NCBI RefSeq assembly: GCF_000196875.2
Contig: NC_014532.2
Location: forward strand, 1 to 64,000
Direction of reading: 5' to 3'
DNA from: Halomonas elongata DSM 2581
GTDB taxonomy: Bacteria; Pseudomonadota; Gammaproteobacteria; Pseudomonadales; Halomonadaceae
DNA length: 64,000 nt
Below are positions 40,354-48,752 of the stretch, piece by piece. The notes beneath the pieces were generated by a model. The model searched no databases, was not told the DNA's origin, and saw nothing but the letters and a program-made list of their open reading frames with translations. A program made the translations under genes and the position numbers. Position 1 is the stretch's first letter. The number at the start of each line of letters is the position of its first letter.

Positions 40354-41094
40354 TCAGCTGGAGGTGGGGGCGTCCAGTTTCTCGCGAGTCGTGCGATAGA
40401 CACTGTCCAGGTGGGCCAGCATGGCACGCTCCGCGGCATCGGGATCGCCGGCACTCAAGGCTTCGACGATCCGACAGTGCTCCCGGTAGCTTTGCTCGAT
40501 GGAGCCGGCTTCTACCATTACCTGACGCCGAATGCTTAGCCCGAAGGCATAGAGCTCCTGAGAGTAGCGCAGGAGTATTTCGTTACGGGCATATTCCGAG
40601 ATCAACTTGTGGAAGTTCTGGTCTGACAGTTGGAAGTGCACTGGGGAGTTGAACAGCTGGCTCTGGGCCTCCAGCAACTGCCCCAGTTGCTGGAGGCCGG
40701 ACTCATCGATATAGCGCGCGGCACGTCGGGCAATTGCTGACTCGACGACCAGGCGGCTCTCGAAAACGCTGTCTACGTCGAACTGGTTGACCTCAGCCTC
40801 TTGCTGGCGACCGGGATGATGCTGGAAACGTTCTATCGTCGCCGCACTGGCGCAGATCCGAGATTTGCTGCCATGCGAGACGCTGGCCAGACCATGCGCC
40901 GTCAATTGGGCCAATGCTCCCCTGACGGTTTCCCGGCTGACACTGAACAGCTGTGCCAGTTCGCGTTCACTGGGCAGTTCGTCTCCATCCCTCAATAATC
41001 CCGTCAACACCATGTCGATCAGCTTGTCGGCCAGGATTTCCTTCTTGGTTTGGCTTTTCAGCGCTTTTTCGTCGGCAAAGGCCCGCAGCGTCAT
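40354..41094 (-). CDS. GntR-family regulator (FadR-type)
   Basis: Transcription regulator of 246 residues. It has a winged-helix DNA-binding domain (about 18-82; SERELAQLFSVSRETVRGAL) and a C-terminal FCD ligand domain (about 105-235). The ATG at 41094 has GAGGA upstream. It is divergent from the TRAP operon at 41348, so it most likely controls that operon and itself. The ligand is unknown, but a sugar acid or its dehydration product is the obvious candidate. Two inverted repeats in the gap may be its operators. Confidence 0.9.
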   Translation of the reverse strand: MTLRAFADEKALKSQTKKEILADKLIDMVLTGLLRDGDELPSERELAQLFSVSRETVRGALAQLTAHGLASVSHGSKSRICASAATIERFQHHPGRQQEAEVNQFDVDSVFESRLVVESAIARRAARYIDESGLQQLGQLLEAQSQLFNSPVHFQLSDQNFHKLISEYARNEILLRYSQELYAFGLSIRRQVMVEAGSIEQSYREHCRIVEALSAGDPDAAERAMLAHLDSVYRTTREKLDAPTSS

Positions 41095-41122
41095 GGGTCC
41101 ATCCTCGTAAGACAAATACAAC

Positions 41123-41141
41123 TGGTATGAAGTATATACCA
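41123..41141. promoter_or_regulatory. Inverted repeat, likely operator of the GntR gene
   Basis: TGGTAT, 7 bp, ATACCA, a 19-bp inverted repeat 29 bp upstream of the regulator start. The TGGT...ACCA form is common among FadR-type sites. A related element (CTGGT, 6 bp, ACCAG) lies at 41276-41291. Confidence 0.45.
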
Positions 41142-41275
41142 ATTAGGGGCGTTTAGACTCAATCCTTCGAACCTGGGAGGAGAGTGAAGCGCCTTTTAAG
41201 ACTTTGGTCTTGTGTGATGTTTATTGATATTGACCGACAAGGAGAGGGGGGCTAGCTTTCAGGATGTCTTCTGGT

Positions 41276-41291
41276 CTGGTTATCGTACCAG
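41276..41291. promoter_or_regulatory. Second inverted repeat before the TRAP operon
   Basis: CTGGT-TATCGT-ACCAG, 56 bp upstream of the dctP start. It resembles the repeat at 41123 and could be a second operator of the same regulator. Confidence 0.35.
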
Positions 41292-41347
41292 CAAACCAGT
41301 TGGCGGAAATAATACCAATGACAAGCCGCAAGCTCACAGGAGTCGTC

Positions 41348-42322
41348 ATGTACAAGAAACTACTCGGCCTTTCCGCTCTCGGTCTCGTGGTTGCCTCGAC
41401 CCAGGTACAGGCCGACGAGATCGTCTTCGCTATCGGGGGGACGCCTCAGAGCCTCCAGGGACAGACGGCCCAGGAGTTCACCCGTCGTCTTCAGGAGCGT
41501 CTCGGTGACGAACATCAGGTGGAACTCTACGACAGTGGCCAACTCGGCAACGAGCAGCAACTGGTGCAGAAGTTGCGTCTGGGTACGGTCGACCTGGCTG
41601 CCATCTCTTCGATCATGTCCTCCATCGATTCCCGATTCGCCCTTTTTGACATGCCTTTCCTGGTCAAGGACCGCGATCATCTCAAGCGGCTCGACCAGGA
41701 AATCATCATGAAGGATCTGGCCGAAGGCATCGGGGACAAGGGGCTGCGGATCGTATCCACCTGGGAGAACGGTTTTCGCCATATCACTAACAACGAACGC
41801 CCGATCGAGACGCCCGAAGACCTCAATGGTCTCAAGCTGCGCACACCACAAAGCGAGTGGCGCACCAGGATGTTCGAGACTTGGGGGGCCAATCCCACAC
41901 CAATGGCTTTCTCCGAAGTGTTCGTGGCACTGCAGACCGGCGTGGTCGATGGCCAGGAGAACCCGCTGAGCAATATCAATGGTGCCAAGTTTCAGGAAGT
42001 ACAGGATTATCTATCGCTGTCCAACCATGTCTACTCGCCGATCTGGCTGACTGCCGGGAAAGGCAACTGGGAGAAGCTGCCCGAGGACGTGCGTACTGCT
42101 ATCACCGAGGTCGGTGCCGAAACCCAGGGCTGGGCGCTGGCCAGGGGAGCAGAACTCGATGAGAACCTGGTCGGCACGATGCGCGAGGCTGGCATGGAGA
42201 TCAATCGTGTCGACCGCGACGCCTTCGTCGAGGCCAGTGCCCCTGTCTACCAGGCTTATGCCGAGCGAGTCGATGGAGGCCAGGAGCTGATTGACCGGGC
42301 CATGACACTGGCTGAGGAGTAA
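41348..42322 (+). CDS. TRAP transporter substrate-binding protein (DctP family)
   Basis: Periplasmic receptor of a tripartite ATP-independent transporter. The 324 residues have a signal peptide (1-22, VQA before the cut), YDSGQLGNEQQLVQKLRLGT, and the carboxylate-binding region LNGLKLRTPQSEWRTRMFETW with its conserved arginines, then VVDGQENPLSNI. The ATG at 41348 has AGGAG 6 bp before it. It is first in the operon with the membrane subunits, a PdxA-like enzyme, a dehydratase and an AraD1-type protein, so the ligand is probably an aldonate-like sugar acid. Confidence 0.93.
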   Translation: MYKKLLGLSALGLVVASTQVQADEIVFAIGGTPQSLQGQTAQEFTRRLQERLGDEHQVELYDSGQLGNEQQLVQKLRLGTVDLAAISSIMSSIDSRFALFDMPFLVKDRDHLKRLDQEIIMKDLAEGIGDKGLRIVSTWENGFRHITNNERPIETPEDLNGLKLRTPQSEWRTRMFETWGANPTPMAFSEVFVALQTGVVDGQENPLSNINGAKFQEVQDYLSLSNHVYSPIWLTAGKGNWEKLPEDVRTAITEVGAETQGWALARGAELDENLVGTMREAGMEINRVDRDAFVEASAPVYQAYAERVDGGQELIDRAMTLAEE

Positions 42323-42327
42323 GTGTC

Positions 42328-42945
42328 ATGACAATGGTATCGGGCGCCCAAGAGGCGCCCTCTCCACCCCGCATTGAAGGGAGTTCGGCCATGACCCTGT
42401 TGGAGCGTTGTCGACTCGGCCTGGAGCGCCTGCTGGAAGTATTCACCGTGACCCTGCTCTTGGCGCTGACGATTATCGTGCTGGGCGCCGTGGCCTTTCG
42501 CACGCTGGGCAGCTCGATTCCTTGGTACGACGAGGTGGCTTCGGTAGGTCTGGCCTGGCTGAGCTTTTACGGTGCCAACCTGGCGGCCCTGAAGCGTGCT
42601 CACATGGGTTTTCCCGGCCTGGTAGCCAAGGCGCCGATGCCACTGCGTACCATTCTGTTCCTCTCCTCCGAAGTCATCGTGGTCGGTTTTTTCCTTGTAG
42701 TGGGTTTCTACGGTTATCGGGTCCTCGAGGTTCTGGCTTGGGACACGCTGGTGGCTCTGCCGTCTGTCCACCTCGATGTCACTCAATCCGTGATTCCCAT
42801 AAGCGCCGCGCTGTTCATTCTCTGCGAGCTACTTAGCCTGCCCATGGCCTGGCGCAAGATGCGCAGCGGCGTGAACGGCGAGGAAGAGGAGATCGAGGCC
42901 GCCATCCGGCAGGCTGAAGACGATCTTAAGGAGCATCGTGCATGA
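42328..42945 (+). CDS. TRAP transporter small membrane subunit (DctQ family)
   Basis: Small integral membrane subunit of 205 residues with four predicted helices. The central motif IPWYDEVASVGLAWLSFYGANLA is typical of DctQ proteins, and the C-terminus is charged. The chosen start at 42328 lies 5 bp after the dctP stop. A second ATG at 42391 with GAAGGGAG upstream gives a shorter and equally plausible protein. It overlaps dctM by 4 bp. Confidence 0.9.
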   Translation: MTMVSGAQEAPSPPRIEGSSAMTLLERCRLGLERLLEVFTVTLLLALTIIVLGAVAFRTLGSSIPWYDEVASVGLAWLSFYGANLAALKRAHMGFPGLVAKAPMPLRTILFLSSEVIVVGFFLVVGFYGYRVLEVLAWDTLVALPSVHLDVTQSVIPISAALFILCELLSLPMAWRKMRSGVNGEEEEIEAAIRQAEDDLKEHRA

Positions 42946-44222
42946 CTCTGCTCATCATCATCGCCTCACTATTCGCCCTGGTGCTGATCAATGTTCCTAT
43001 CGCGGTGGCCATCGGCGTGGTCGGGGTCGTGGGTGTCTACCTCAACATGGGCGCCGAGGCGTTGGTCAATGTGCCGCTGACGCTATTCAATGGTGCGACC
43101 AAGTTCCCGCTGATCGCCATTCCGCTGTTCATCTTCGCTGGTGCGCTGATGAACACCTCGGGCATATCTTTGCGCCTGATCAACCTCGTCACCGCTCTTG
43201 TCGGCTTCGTGCGAGGTGGCCTGGCGATGGTCAACGTCGGGGTATCGCTATTCTTCGCCGAGATCTCTGGATCGGCAGTGGCCGATGTTGCCGCTACCGG
43301 CTCGGTATTGATTCCCGAGATGAAACGGCGCAAGTACCACCCCGATTTCTCCGCTGCCATTACCTCCTCCTCGGCCTCGCTGGCGATCATCATTCCACCG
43401 TCGTTGTCGATGATCCTCTACGGCGCCATTGCTGACACTTCAATCGTCAAGCTGTTCGTGGCAGGTATCGTACCAGGGTTGATCGGAGCGGCAGGACTGG
43501 CCGGCGCCTGCTACTACTATGCGGTGAAGTATGACCTGCCCCGGGAAGCGGCCTTCTCGTTGTCCACTCTGGGCAAGGCCTTCCGTGAGGCCTTTTGGGC
43601 CCTGTTGCTGCCAGTGATCATCCTCGGCGGTATCTTCGGTGGCTTCGTTACCGCCACAGAGGGTGCAGGTATCGCCGTACTCGCCGCGTTGCTGATCGGT
43701 GGGCTGGTCTATCGTGAACTGAACCTCAAGATCCTCTACCGGGCGGTGATCGAGGGGGTTATACAGACCTCAGTGGTGATGCTGCTGGTAGCCACCTCGG
43801 CGGTGTTGGGGCTGTTCCTCACCGAGATGCAGTTGCCCCAGCAGCTTGCCCAGCAGATTACTTCCATTACGCGGGATCCCGTGCTGGTGTTGGCGCTGCT
43901 CAACGTCTTGCTGTTGATGCTTGGCATGTTTCTGCATGGCGCGGCCGCCATCATCCTGGTGGTCCCCATCGTCATGCCGCTGGTTCAGCAGATCGGTATC
44001 GACCCGATCCACTTCGGCCTGATCTTGACCCTCAACCTGGCCATCGGCCAGCAGACGCCTCCGGTTGCCTCGGTACTGGCTACTTCCTGCTCCATCGCCA
44101 AGACGGACATCTGGAATACCACCCGCGTCAACCTGCCGATGATCCTGGTGCTGTTTGTTGTGCTGATGCTGGTCACCTATGTACCGGCCATCCCCATGAC
44201 ACTCGTCAATCTCTTCTATTGA
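42942..44222 (+). CDS. TRAP transporter large membrane subunit (DctM family)
   Basis: Sodium-coupled permease of 426 residues with about a dozen helices. It has the family segments FPLIAIPLFIFAGALMNTSG, GSAVADVAATGSVLIPEM and ITSSSASLAIIIPPSLSMIL. Its start overlaps dctQ by 4 bp. It delivers the substrate of the binding protein at 41348. Confidence 0.94.
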   Translation: MTLLIIIASLFALVLINVPIAVAIGVVGVVGVYLNMGAEALVNVPLTLFNGATKFPLIAIPLFIFAGALMNTSGISLRLINLVTALVGFVRGGLAMVNVGVSLFFAEISGSAVADVAATGSVLIPEMKRRKYHPDFSAAITSSSASLAIIIPPSLSMILYGAIADTSIVKLFVAGIVPGLIGAAGLAGACYYYAVKYDLPREAAFSLSTLGKAFREAFWALLLPVIILGGIFGGFVTATEGAGIAVLAALLIGGLVYRELNLKILYRAVIEGVIQTSVVMLLVATSAVLGLFLTEMQLPQQLAQQITSITRDPVLVLALLNVLLLMLGMFLHGAAAIILVVPIVMPLVQQIGIDPIHFGLILTLNLAIGQQTPPVASVLATSCSIAKTDIWNTTRVNLPMILVLFVVLMLVTYVPAIPMTLVNLFY

Positions 44223-44236
44223 ACCGGAGTCCATAC

Positions 44237-45268
44237 ATGACAAACACAAGTCCCGTCATCGCCGTCACCCTGGGTGACCCTGCCGGTATTGGCCCGGAAC
44301 TGATCGCCCGTTTGTTCGCCGAGACTCCGCTGTTCGAAGGCGTCCATACGGTGCTGGTGGGTGACCGCTGGCTGTGGCAGGAAGGTCAGCGTGTTGCTGG
44401 CCAGAGCCACCGGTTGCCTGAGATCGAGGATTTCGCTGCCGCACGTCACCACGACGGGCCGGTCTTCCTGGCGGTCGACAGCGTTGCCGAGGGGGAGGTT
44501 GGTTATGCAGAAGAAACCGCGGCTGGCGGCGCTTCGGTGCTGGCCGTGCTATCTCGCTGCCTGGAAGCAGCCCAGGCCGGAGAGGTCGATGCCATCTGCT
44601 TCGCTCCGCTCAACAAGCTCTCGATGAAGAAGGGGGGGCTGCGCCATGAGGACGAACTGCACTTCTTCGCCGAGCGACTGGGGGTGGAAGGCTATTTCTG
44701 CGAGTTCAATACATTGGGCAGCCTGTGGACTTCGCGGATCTCCTCGCACATTCCGCTCAAGGACGCTGCGAGCTACGTGACTCGGGAACGCATCGTTGCC
44801 GCCAGCGAGCTGATTCATGACTCTCTGAAACTGGCCGGCTTCGATGCTCCGAGGGTCGCGGTGGCAGCTTTCAATCCCCATGGCGGTGAGGGCGGTACCT
44901 GCGGTCGCGAGGAAATCGACGTCATCGCCCCCGCTGTTGAACAGTGCCGGGCTCAGGGATATCCCATCGATGGTCCCTTTCCCGCCGACACCATTTTCAT
45001 CAAGGCCCGTGACGGCGAGTACGACGCCATCGTCACCATGTACCACGACCAGGGGCAAATCGCGATCAAGCTGATGGGCTTCAAGCAGGGCGTCACCGTC
45101 CAAGGAGGCTTGCCAATCCCCATCACTACGCCGGCCCATGGTACCGCCTTTGATATTGCCGGCCAGGGAAAGGCCGATATGGGCCCCACCCGCAATGCTT
45201 TCTCCATCGCCTGCCGCATGGGGGCCAACCTGCGCCGCCAGCGACTCGCCGACGCCACGCACGCTTGA
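44237..45268 (+). CDS. PdxA-family dehydrogenase (PdxA2-like)
   Basis: NAD-dependent oxidative decarboxylase family, 343 residues. It keeps the three metal-binding histidines of PdxA (His171, His215, His270, in [15 protein letters not shown] and MYHDQGQ) and the GDPAGIGPE start. The usual GHTE substrate motif is replaced by RHED. The genes for pyridoxal synthesis are not nearby, so this is probably a catabolic paralogue. PdxA2 proteins act on phosphorylated four-carbon acids, but no partner kinase is seen here. The ATG at 44237 has GGAG 7 bp ahead. Confidence 0.87.
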   Translation: MTNTSPVIAVTLGDPAGIGPELIARLFAETPLFEGVHTVLVGDRWLWQEGQRVAGQSHRLPEIEDFAAARHHDGPVFLAVDSVAEGEVGYAEETAAGGASVLAVLSRCLEAAQAGEVDAICFAPLNKLSMKKGGLRHEDELHFFAERLGVEGYFCEFNTLGSLWTSRISSHIPLKDAASYVTRERIVAASELIHDSLKLAGFDAPRVAVAAFNPHGGEGGTCGREEIDVIAPAVEQCRAQGYPIDGPFPADTIFIKARDGEYDAIVTMYHDQGQIAIKLMGFKQGVTVQGGLPIPITTPAHGTAFDIAGQGKADMGPTRNAFSIACRMGANLRRQRLADATHA

Positions 45269-45288
45269 TGACACAAGGATCCTCGAAC

Positions 45289-46461
45289 ATGAAAATCAAC
45301 AACATCCGCACCCGTGTCTTCGAATGGAAGGGCCACACCGTGCCTCCCAGACCCCACTTCTGCTCCAATGCCATGGACGAACTGTGGGACAGGGGCGATT
45401 CCATGGGGACGTTCCGCTTCCACGGCTGGACTACGGTCGAGATCGAGACCGACAACGGCCTGGTGGGGCTGGGCAATGTCGCCCTGGCACCGCGCATCGC
45501 CAAGGCGATCATCGACCAGTACCTGGCACCGCTGGTGATCGGTCAGGACCCCTTCGACTATGAGTACCTGTGGCAGCGCATGTATCGCGCCACCCATGCC
45601 TGGGGCCGCAAGGGCATCGGCATGGCCGCCATTTCTGGCGTCGATATCGCCATCTGGGACCTGATGGGCAAGGCCGTCGGCCAGCCGGTGTTCAAGCTGC
45701 TTGGCGGGCGTACCAAGGAGAAGATTCCCTGCTACGCTTCCAAGCTCTATCGCACCGACCTGAAGTCGATGCAGGAGGAGGCTCAGTCCTACCTCGACCA
45801 GGGCTTCACGGCCATGAAGATGCGCTTTGGCTACGGCCCCAAGGACGGTCCTGCGGGCATGCGTGCCAACCTCGACAGCGTTGCCGCGGTTCGCGAGGTG
45901 ATCGGCGAGGACGTCGATCTGATGCTCGAGTGCTACATGGGCTGGAATCTGGAGTACGCCAAGCGCATGCTGCCGCGCCTGGAGCGCTATCAGCCACGCT
46001 GGCTGGAAGAGCCGGTGCTGGCCGACGATATCGACGGCTACGCCGAGCTCAATCAGCTCACCTGCATTCCCATTTCCGGTGGTGAGCACGAATTCACCCA
46101 CTACGGCTTCCGCCAACTGCTCGAGAAGCGCGCCGTCTCGGTGGTGCAGTACGACACCAACCGTGTCGGAGGCATCACAGCAGCGCGCAAGATCAATGCC
46201 ATCGCCGAATCGTTCAGCGTGCCCGTCATCCCTCATGCCGGGCAGATGCACAACTACCACCTGACCATGTCGACTCTGGCCTCGCCGATGGCCGAATTCT
46301 TCCCGGTCCACGACGTGGAGATAGGAAATGAGCTCTTCTACTACCTGTTCAAGGGGGACCCGGAGCCGGTCGACGGGTTCCTCGACCTCAGCGACGACGA
46401 ACCAGGGCTCGGCCTGTCGCTCAACGAGGGTTACTTCGACCAGTTCCACATCATTGAGTGA
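45289..46461 (+). CDS. Enolase-superfamily sugar-acid dehydratase (RhmD-like)
   Basis: Mandelate-racemase-type dehydratase of 390 residues, which would turn an aldonate into a 2-keto-3-deoxy acid. It shows the catalytic lysine in [12 protein letters not shown] (Lys177), metal ligands in LMLECYMGW (Glu214), WLEEPVL (Glu240) and SGGEHEF (Glu266), and [10 protein letters not shown] near 316-324. Overall pattern and [10 protein letters not shown] resemble L-rhamnonate dehydratases, but the first metal ligand is Glu instead of Asp. The true substrate is unknown. It lies in one operon with the TRAP genes. Confidence 0.85.
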   Translation: MKINNIRTRVFEWKGHTVPPRPHFCSNAMDELWDRGDSMGTFRFHGWTTVEIETDNGLVGLGNVALAPRIAKAIIDQYLAPLVIGQDPFDYEYLWQRMYRATHAWGRKGIGMAAISGVDIAIWDLMGKAVGQPVFKLLGGRTKEKIPCYASKLYRTDLKSMQEEAQSYLDQGFTAMKMRFGYGPKDGPAGMRANLDSVAAVREVIGEDVDLMLECYMGWNLEYAKRMLPRLERYQPRWLEEPVLADDIDGYAELNQLTCIPISGGEHEFTHYGFRQLLEKRAVSVVQYDTNRVGGITAARKINAIAESFSVPVIPHAGQMHNYHLTMSTLASPMAEFFPVHDVEIGNELFYYLFKGDPEPVDGFLDLSDDEPGLGLSLNEGYFDQFHIIE

Positions 46462-46469
46462 GGCCGGGT

Positions 46470-47462
46470 ATGCGACTGATCCAGTATCTCGAGGAGGGGC
46501 AGCCGCGGGCTGCCCTGGTGGAGAGTGACGACGCAGTGAGGCCGATTCGCCTCGCTGGTGGAACCTACGCTCTGGCACGGCTGGCCATCGCCAGCGGGCA
46601 GTCGTTGTCGGCGGTGATCGAGATGCATCTTGATGATGAGCTGGTCGACTATCAGCAACTGATCGACGAGTGTCGCCTGCTGCCGCCGCTGACTCATGCT
46701 GATCCAGCCCATTGCCTGGTAACCGGTACCGGCCTGACTCACTTGGGCAGTGCCGACATCCGCTCGGCGATGCACGCCAAGGCTCAGGCAGACGAATCCG
46801 AGCTGACCGACTCGATGCGCATGTTCAAGCTTGGCGTTGAAGGCGGTAAACCCGCCGCCGGCGAGGCCGGCGCCCAGCCGGAATGGTTCTACAAGGGTGA
46901 CGGCGACTGTGTGGCGGCTCCCGAGGCGCCGATACCGGTGCCGGCCTTCGCCGAGGATGCCGGCGAGGAGCCCGAGCTCGCCGGGCTCTATGTGATCGGC
47001 GACGATGGCCGCCCCTGGCGAGTCGGCTATGCCATCGGCAACGAGTTCTCCGACCATGTCACCGAGCGTTTCAATTACTTGTGGCTGGCCCACTCAAAGC
47101 TGCGTCATTGCAGTTTCGGTCCAGAGCTGCTGATCGGTGAGTTGCCCGAGCATCTGGAGGGCACTAGCCGCATCGTGCGCGACGGCAAGACGCTGTGGGA
47201 GAAGCCGTTTCTTACGGGTGAGGTCAACATGGCCCACAGTTTGACCAACCTCGAGCATCATCACTTCAAGTATCCCGGCTTCCGGCGCCCTGGCGACGTC
47301 CACGTGCACTTCTTCGGCACTGCGACGCTGAGCTTTGCCGACGGCATTCAGACTTGCAATGGGGATTGCTTCGAGATCGCCCTGCCAGCTTTCGGTCGTC
47401 CCTTACGCAATCCGCTGTCGTTCGAGTACGGGGTTATCGATATGCCCGTCCACTCCCTGTGA
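46470..47462 (+). CDS. AraD1/GguC-family protein (FAH fold)
   Basis: Protein of 330 residues of the AraD1/GguC group, a branch of the fumarylacetoacetate-hydrolase fold. It starts MRLIQYLEEGQPRAALVESD and has VTGTGLTHLGSADIRSAMHA, VGYAIGNEFSDHVTE and RPGDVHVHFFGTATLSFADG. Such proteins are linked with catabolism of 2-keto-3-deoxy sugar acids. It ends the TRAP operon, so it may act on the product of the dehydratase. The ATG at 46470 has GAGG 6 bp ahead. Confidence 0.82.
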   Translation: MRLIQYLEEGQPRAALVESDDAVRPIRLAGGTYALARLAIASGQSLSAVIEMHLDDELVDYQQLIDECRLLPPLTHADPAHCLVTGTGLTHLGSADIRSAMHAKAQADESELTDSMRMFKLGVEGGKPAAGEAGAQPEWFYKGDGDCVAAPEAPIPVPAFAEDAGEEPELAGLYVIGDDGRPWRVGYAIGNEFSDHVTERFNYLWLAHSKLRHCSFGPELLIGELPEHLEGTSRIVRDGKTLWEKPFLTGEVNMAHSLTNLEHHHFKYPGFRRPGDVHVHFFGTATLSFADGIQTCNGDCFEIALPAFGRPLRNPLSFEYGVIDMPVHSL

Positions 47463-47582
47463 GCTCAGGAGACTTCATAGCTCTGAAAGGCAATCGGTGG
47501 CGGCAGTATCTGTACCATCGGGAGGAGGAGGCCCGGAGAGACTTACTGCCGCGCGAATATTCACTCTGATCTGCGAGGGCTC

Positions 47583-48542
47583 TTACTGTCTCGTTTCATC
47601 TTCGGGAGATTGCGCAGCCAGCCGCCGTAAATGTTCGATCAGCTCCTGAGCTGCTATCGAAAGTGGTTCGTCACGCCGAGTGATGATGCCGTAATAGTTT
47701 AGCGGTTTGCCAATGATACGCTTGAGGAGTACATACTGGCCGCTCTCCAGTGGGCGACGCAGCACCGAGCGAGGCAGTACTGCCAGCATGTCGGATGTCT
47801 GCAGCAGTTGAAGGGTCACTTGGATCGAGGTGGTCTCGACAGTGTCGTTGGGCGAGGCTACGCCCTCTTCTGCCAGTGCTGCTTCGAATACACCGCGCAT
47901 CGGACTGGTCATGGGATGCAGGATCCACGGCCAGCGACTAAGGGTTGCCAGATCCGGCATACCGTCGCCTTCTGCCAGTGGATGCCCTTTGCGGACCACG
48001 ACACGAAGCGGTTCGTCGCGCAAAGGCTCGAAGTCGAACTGGTTGTGCTGACAGGCATGGGTCAGCCGGCCGATCACCAGGTCGAGCCGCTTGTACTCTA
48101 GTTCGATCAGCAACTGGTCGCTGGTCTGTTCTTTCAGGCTGATCGACAATCTGGGGCGCTGGCGCTTCAAACGGGCGATCGCCGCGGGCAGGATCTCCGG
48201 CGCCGCCGCGACGATCGCGCCTATCAACAGTTGCCCATAGCCACCCTCACTTAGGTCGTTGATATCGTCGACCAGACGATCGGCATCGTTGAGTAACCGC
48301 CAGGCATGATGGATCACATGCTCACCCAGTTCGGTTGGCTGCATGGCACGTGGTAACCGGTCGAACAGCGCGAAGCCGAAATATCCCTCGAGATCGCGCA
48401 GCATCTTGCTTGCCGCTGGTTGACTGAGATGCATCGCTCGCGCCGCTGCATGCATGTTACGGCTCTGTGCCAACGTCGTCAGCAGCGTCAGGTGCTTGAA
48501 GCGCAGCCAACCACAGAGATTGGCGGATGACAGCCTGTCCAT
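47583..48542 (-). CDS. LysR-family transcription regulator
   Basis: Regulator of 319 residues with an N-terminal winged helix (about 13-70; RNMHAAARAMHLSQPAASKM) and a periplasmic-binding-type effector domain (about 105-300). The N-terminal sequence is close to the GbpR/GalR type of LysR proteins, which often control sugar or sugar-acid genes. It is divergent from the iron-type dehydrogenase at 48753, with 210 bp between, and probably regulates it. Confidence 0.9.
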   Translation of the reverse strand: MDRLSSANLCGWLRFKHLTLLTTLAQSRNMHAAARAMHLSQPAASKMLRDLEGYFGFALFDRLPRAMQPTELGEHVIHHAWRLLNDADRLVDDINDLSEGGYGQLLIGAIVAAAPEILPAAIARLKRQRPRLSISLKEQTSDQLLIELEYKRLDLVIGRLTHACQHNQFDFEPLRDEPLRVVVRKGHPLAEGDGMPDLATLSRWPWILHPMTSPMRGVFEAALAEEGVASPNDTVETTSIQVTLQLLQTSDMLAVLPRSVLRRPLESGQYVLLKRIIGKPLNYYGIITRRDEPLSIAAQELIEHLRRLAAQSPEDETRQ

Positions 48543-48752
48543 GGTGAGTATGACGCCTCGTTGTCCGCCGCCACGAACCCTGCCGTATCTGGTCCGGGAT
48601 GGCTTGTTGATAACCTGAATGAATCACAATGCCACAAACTTCGATTGGATTGTAATTCCGGGCGGATCCTACACTGGCGAAGCATGACGTTTCAGGCCGA
48701 ACAACCGGTCACGAGTGACAATCACAACAACCTCGGCTGGGTGGAGAATCGC

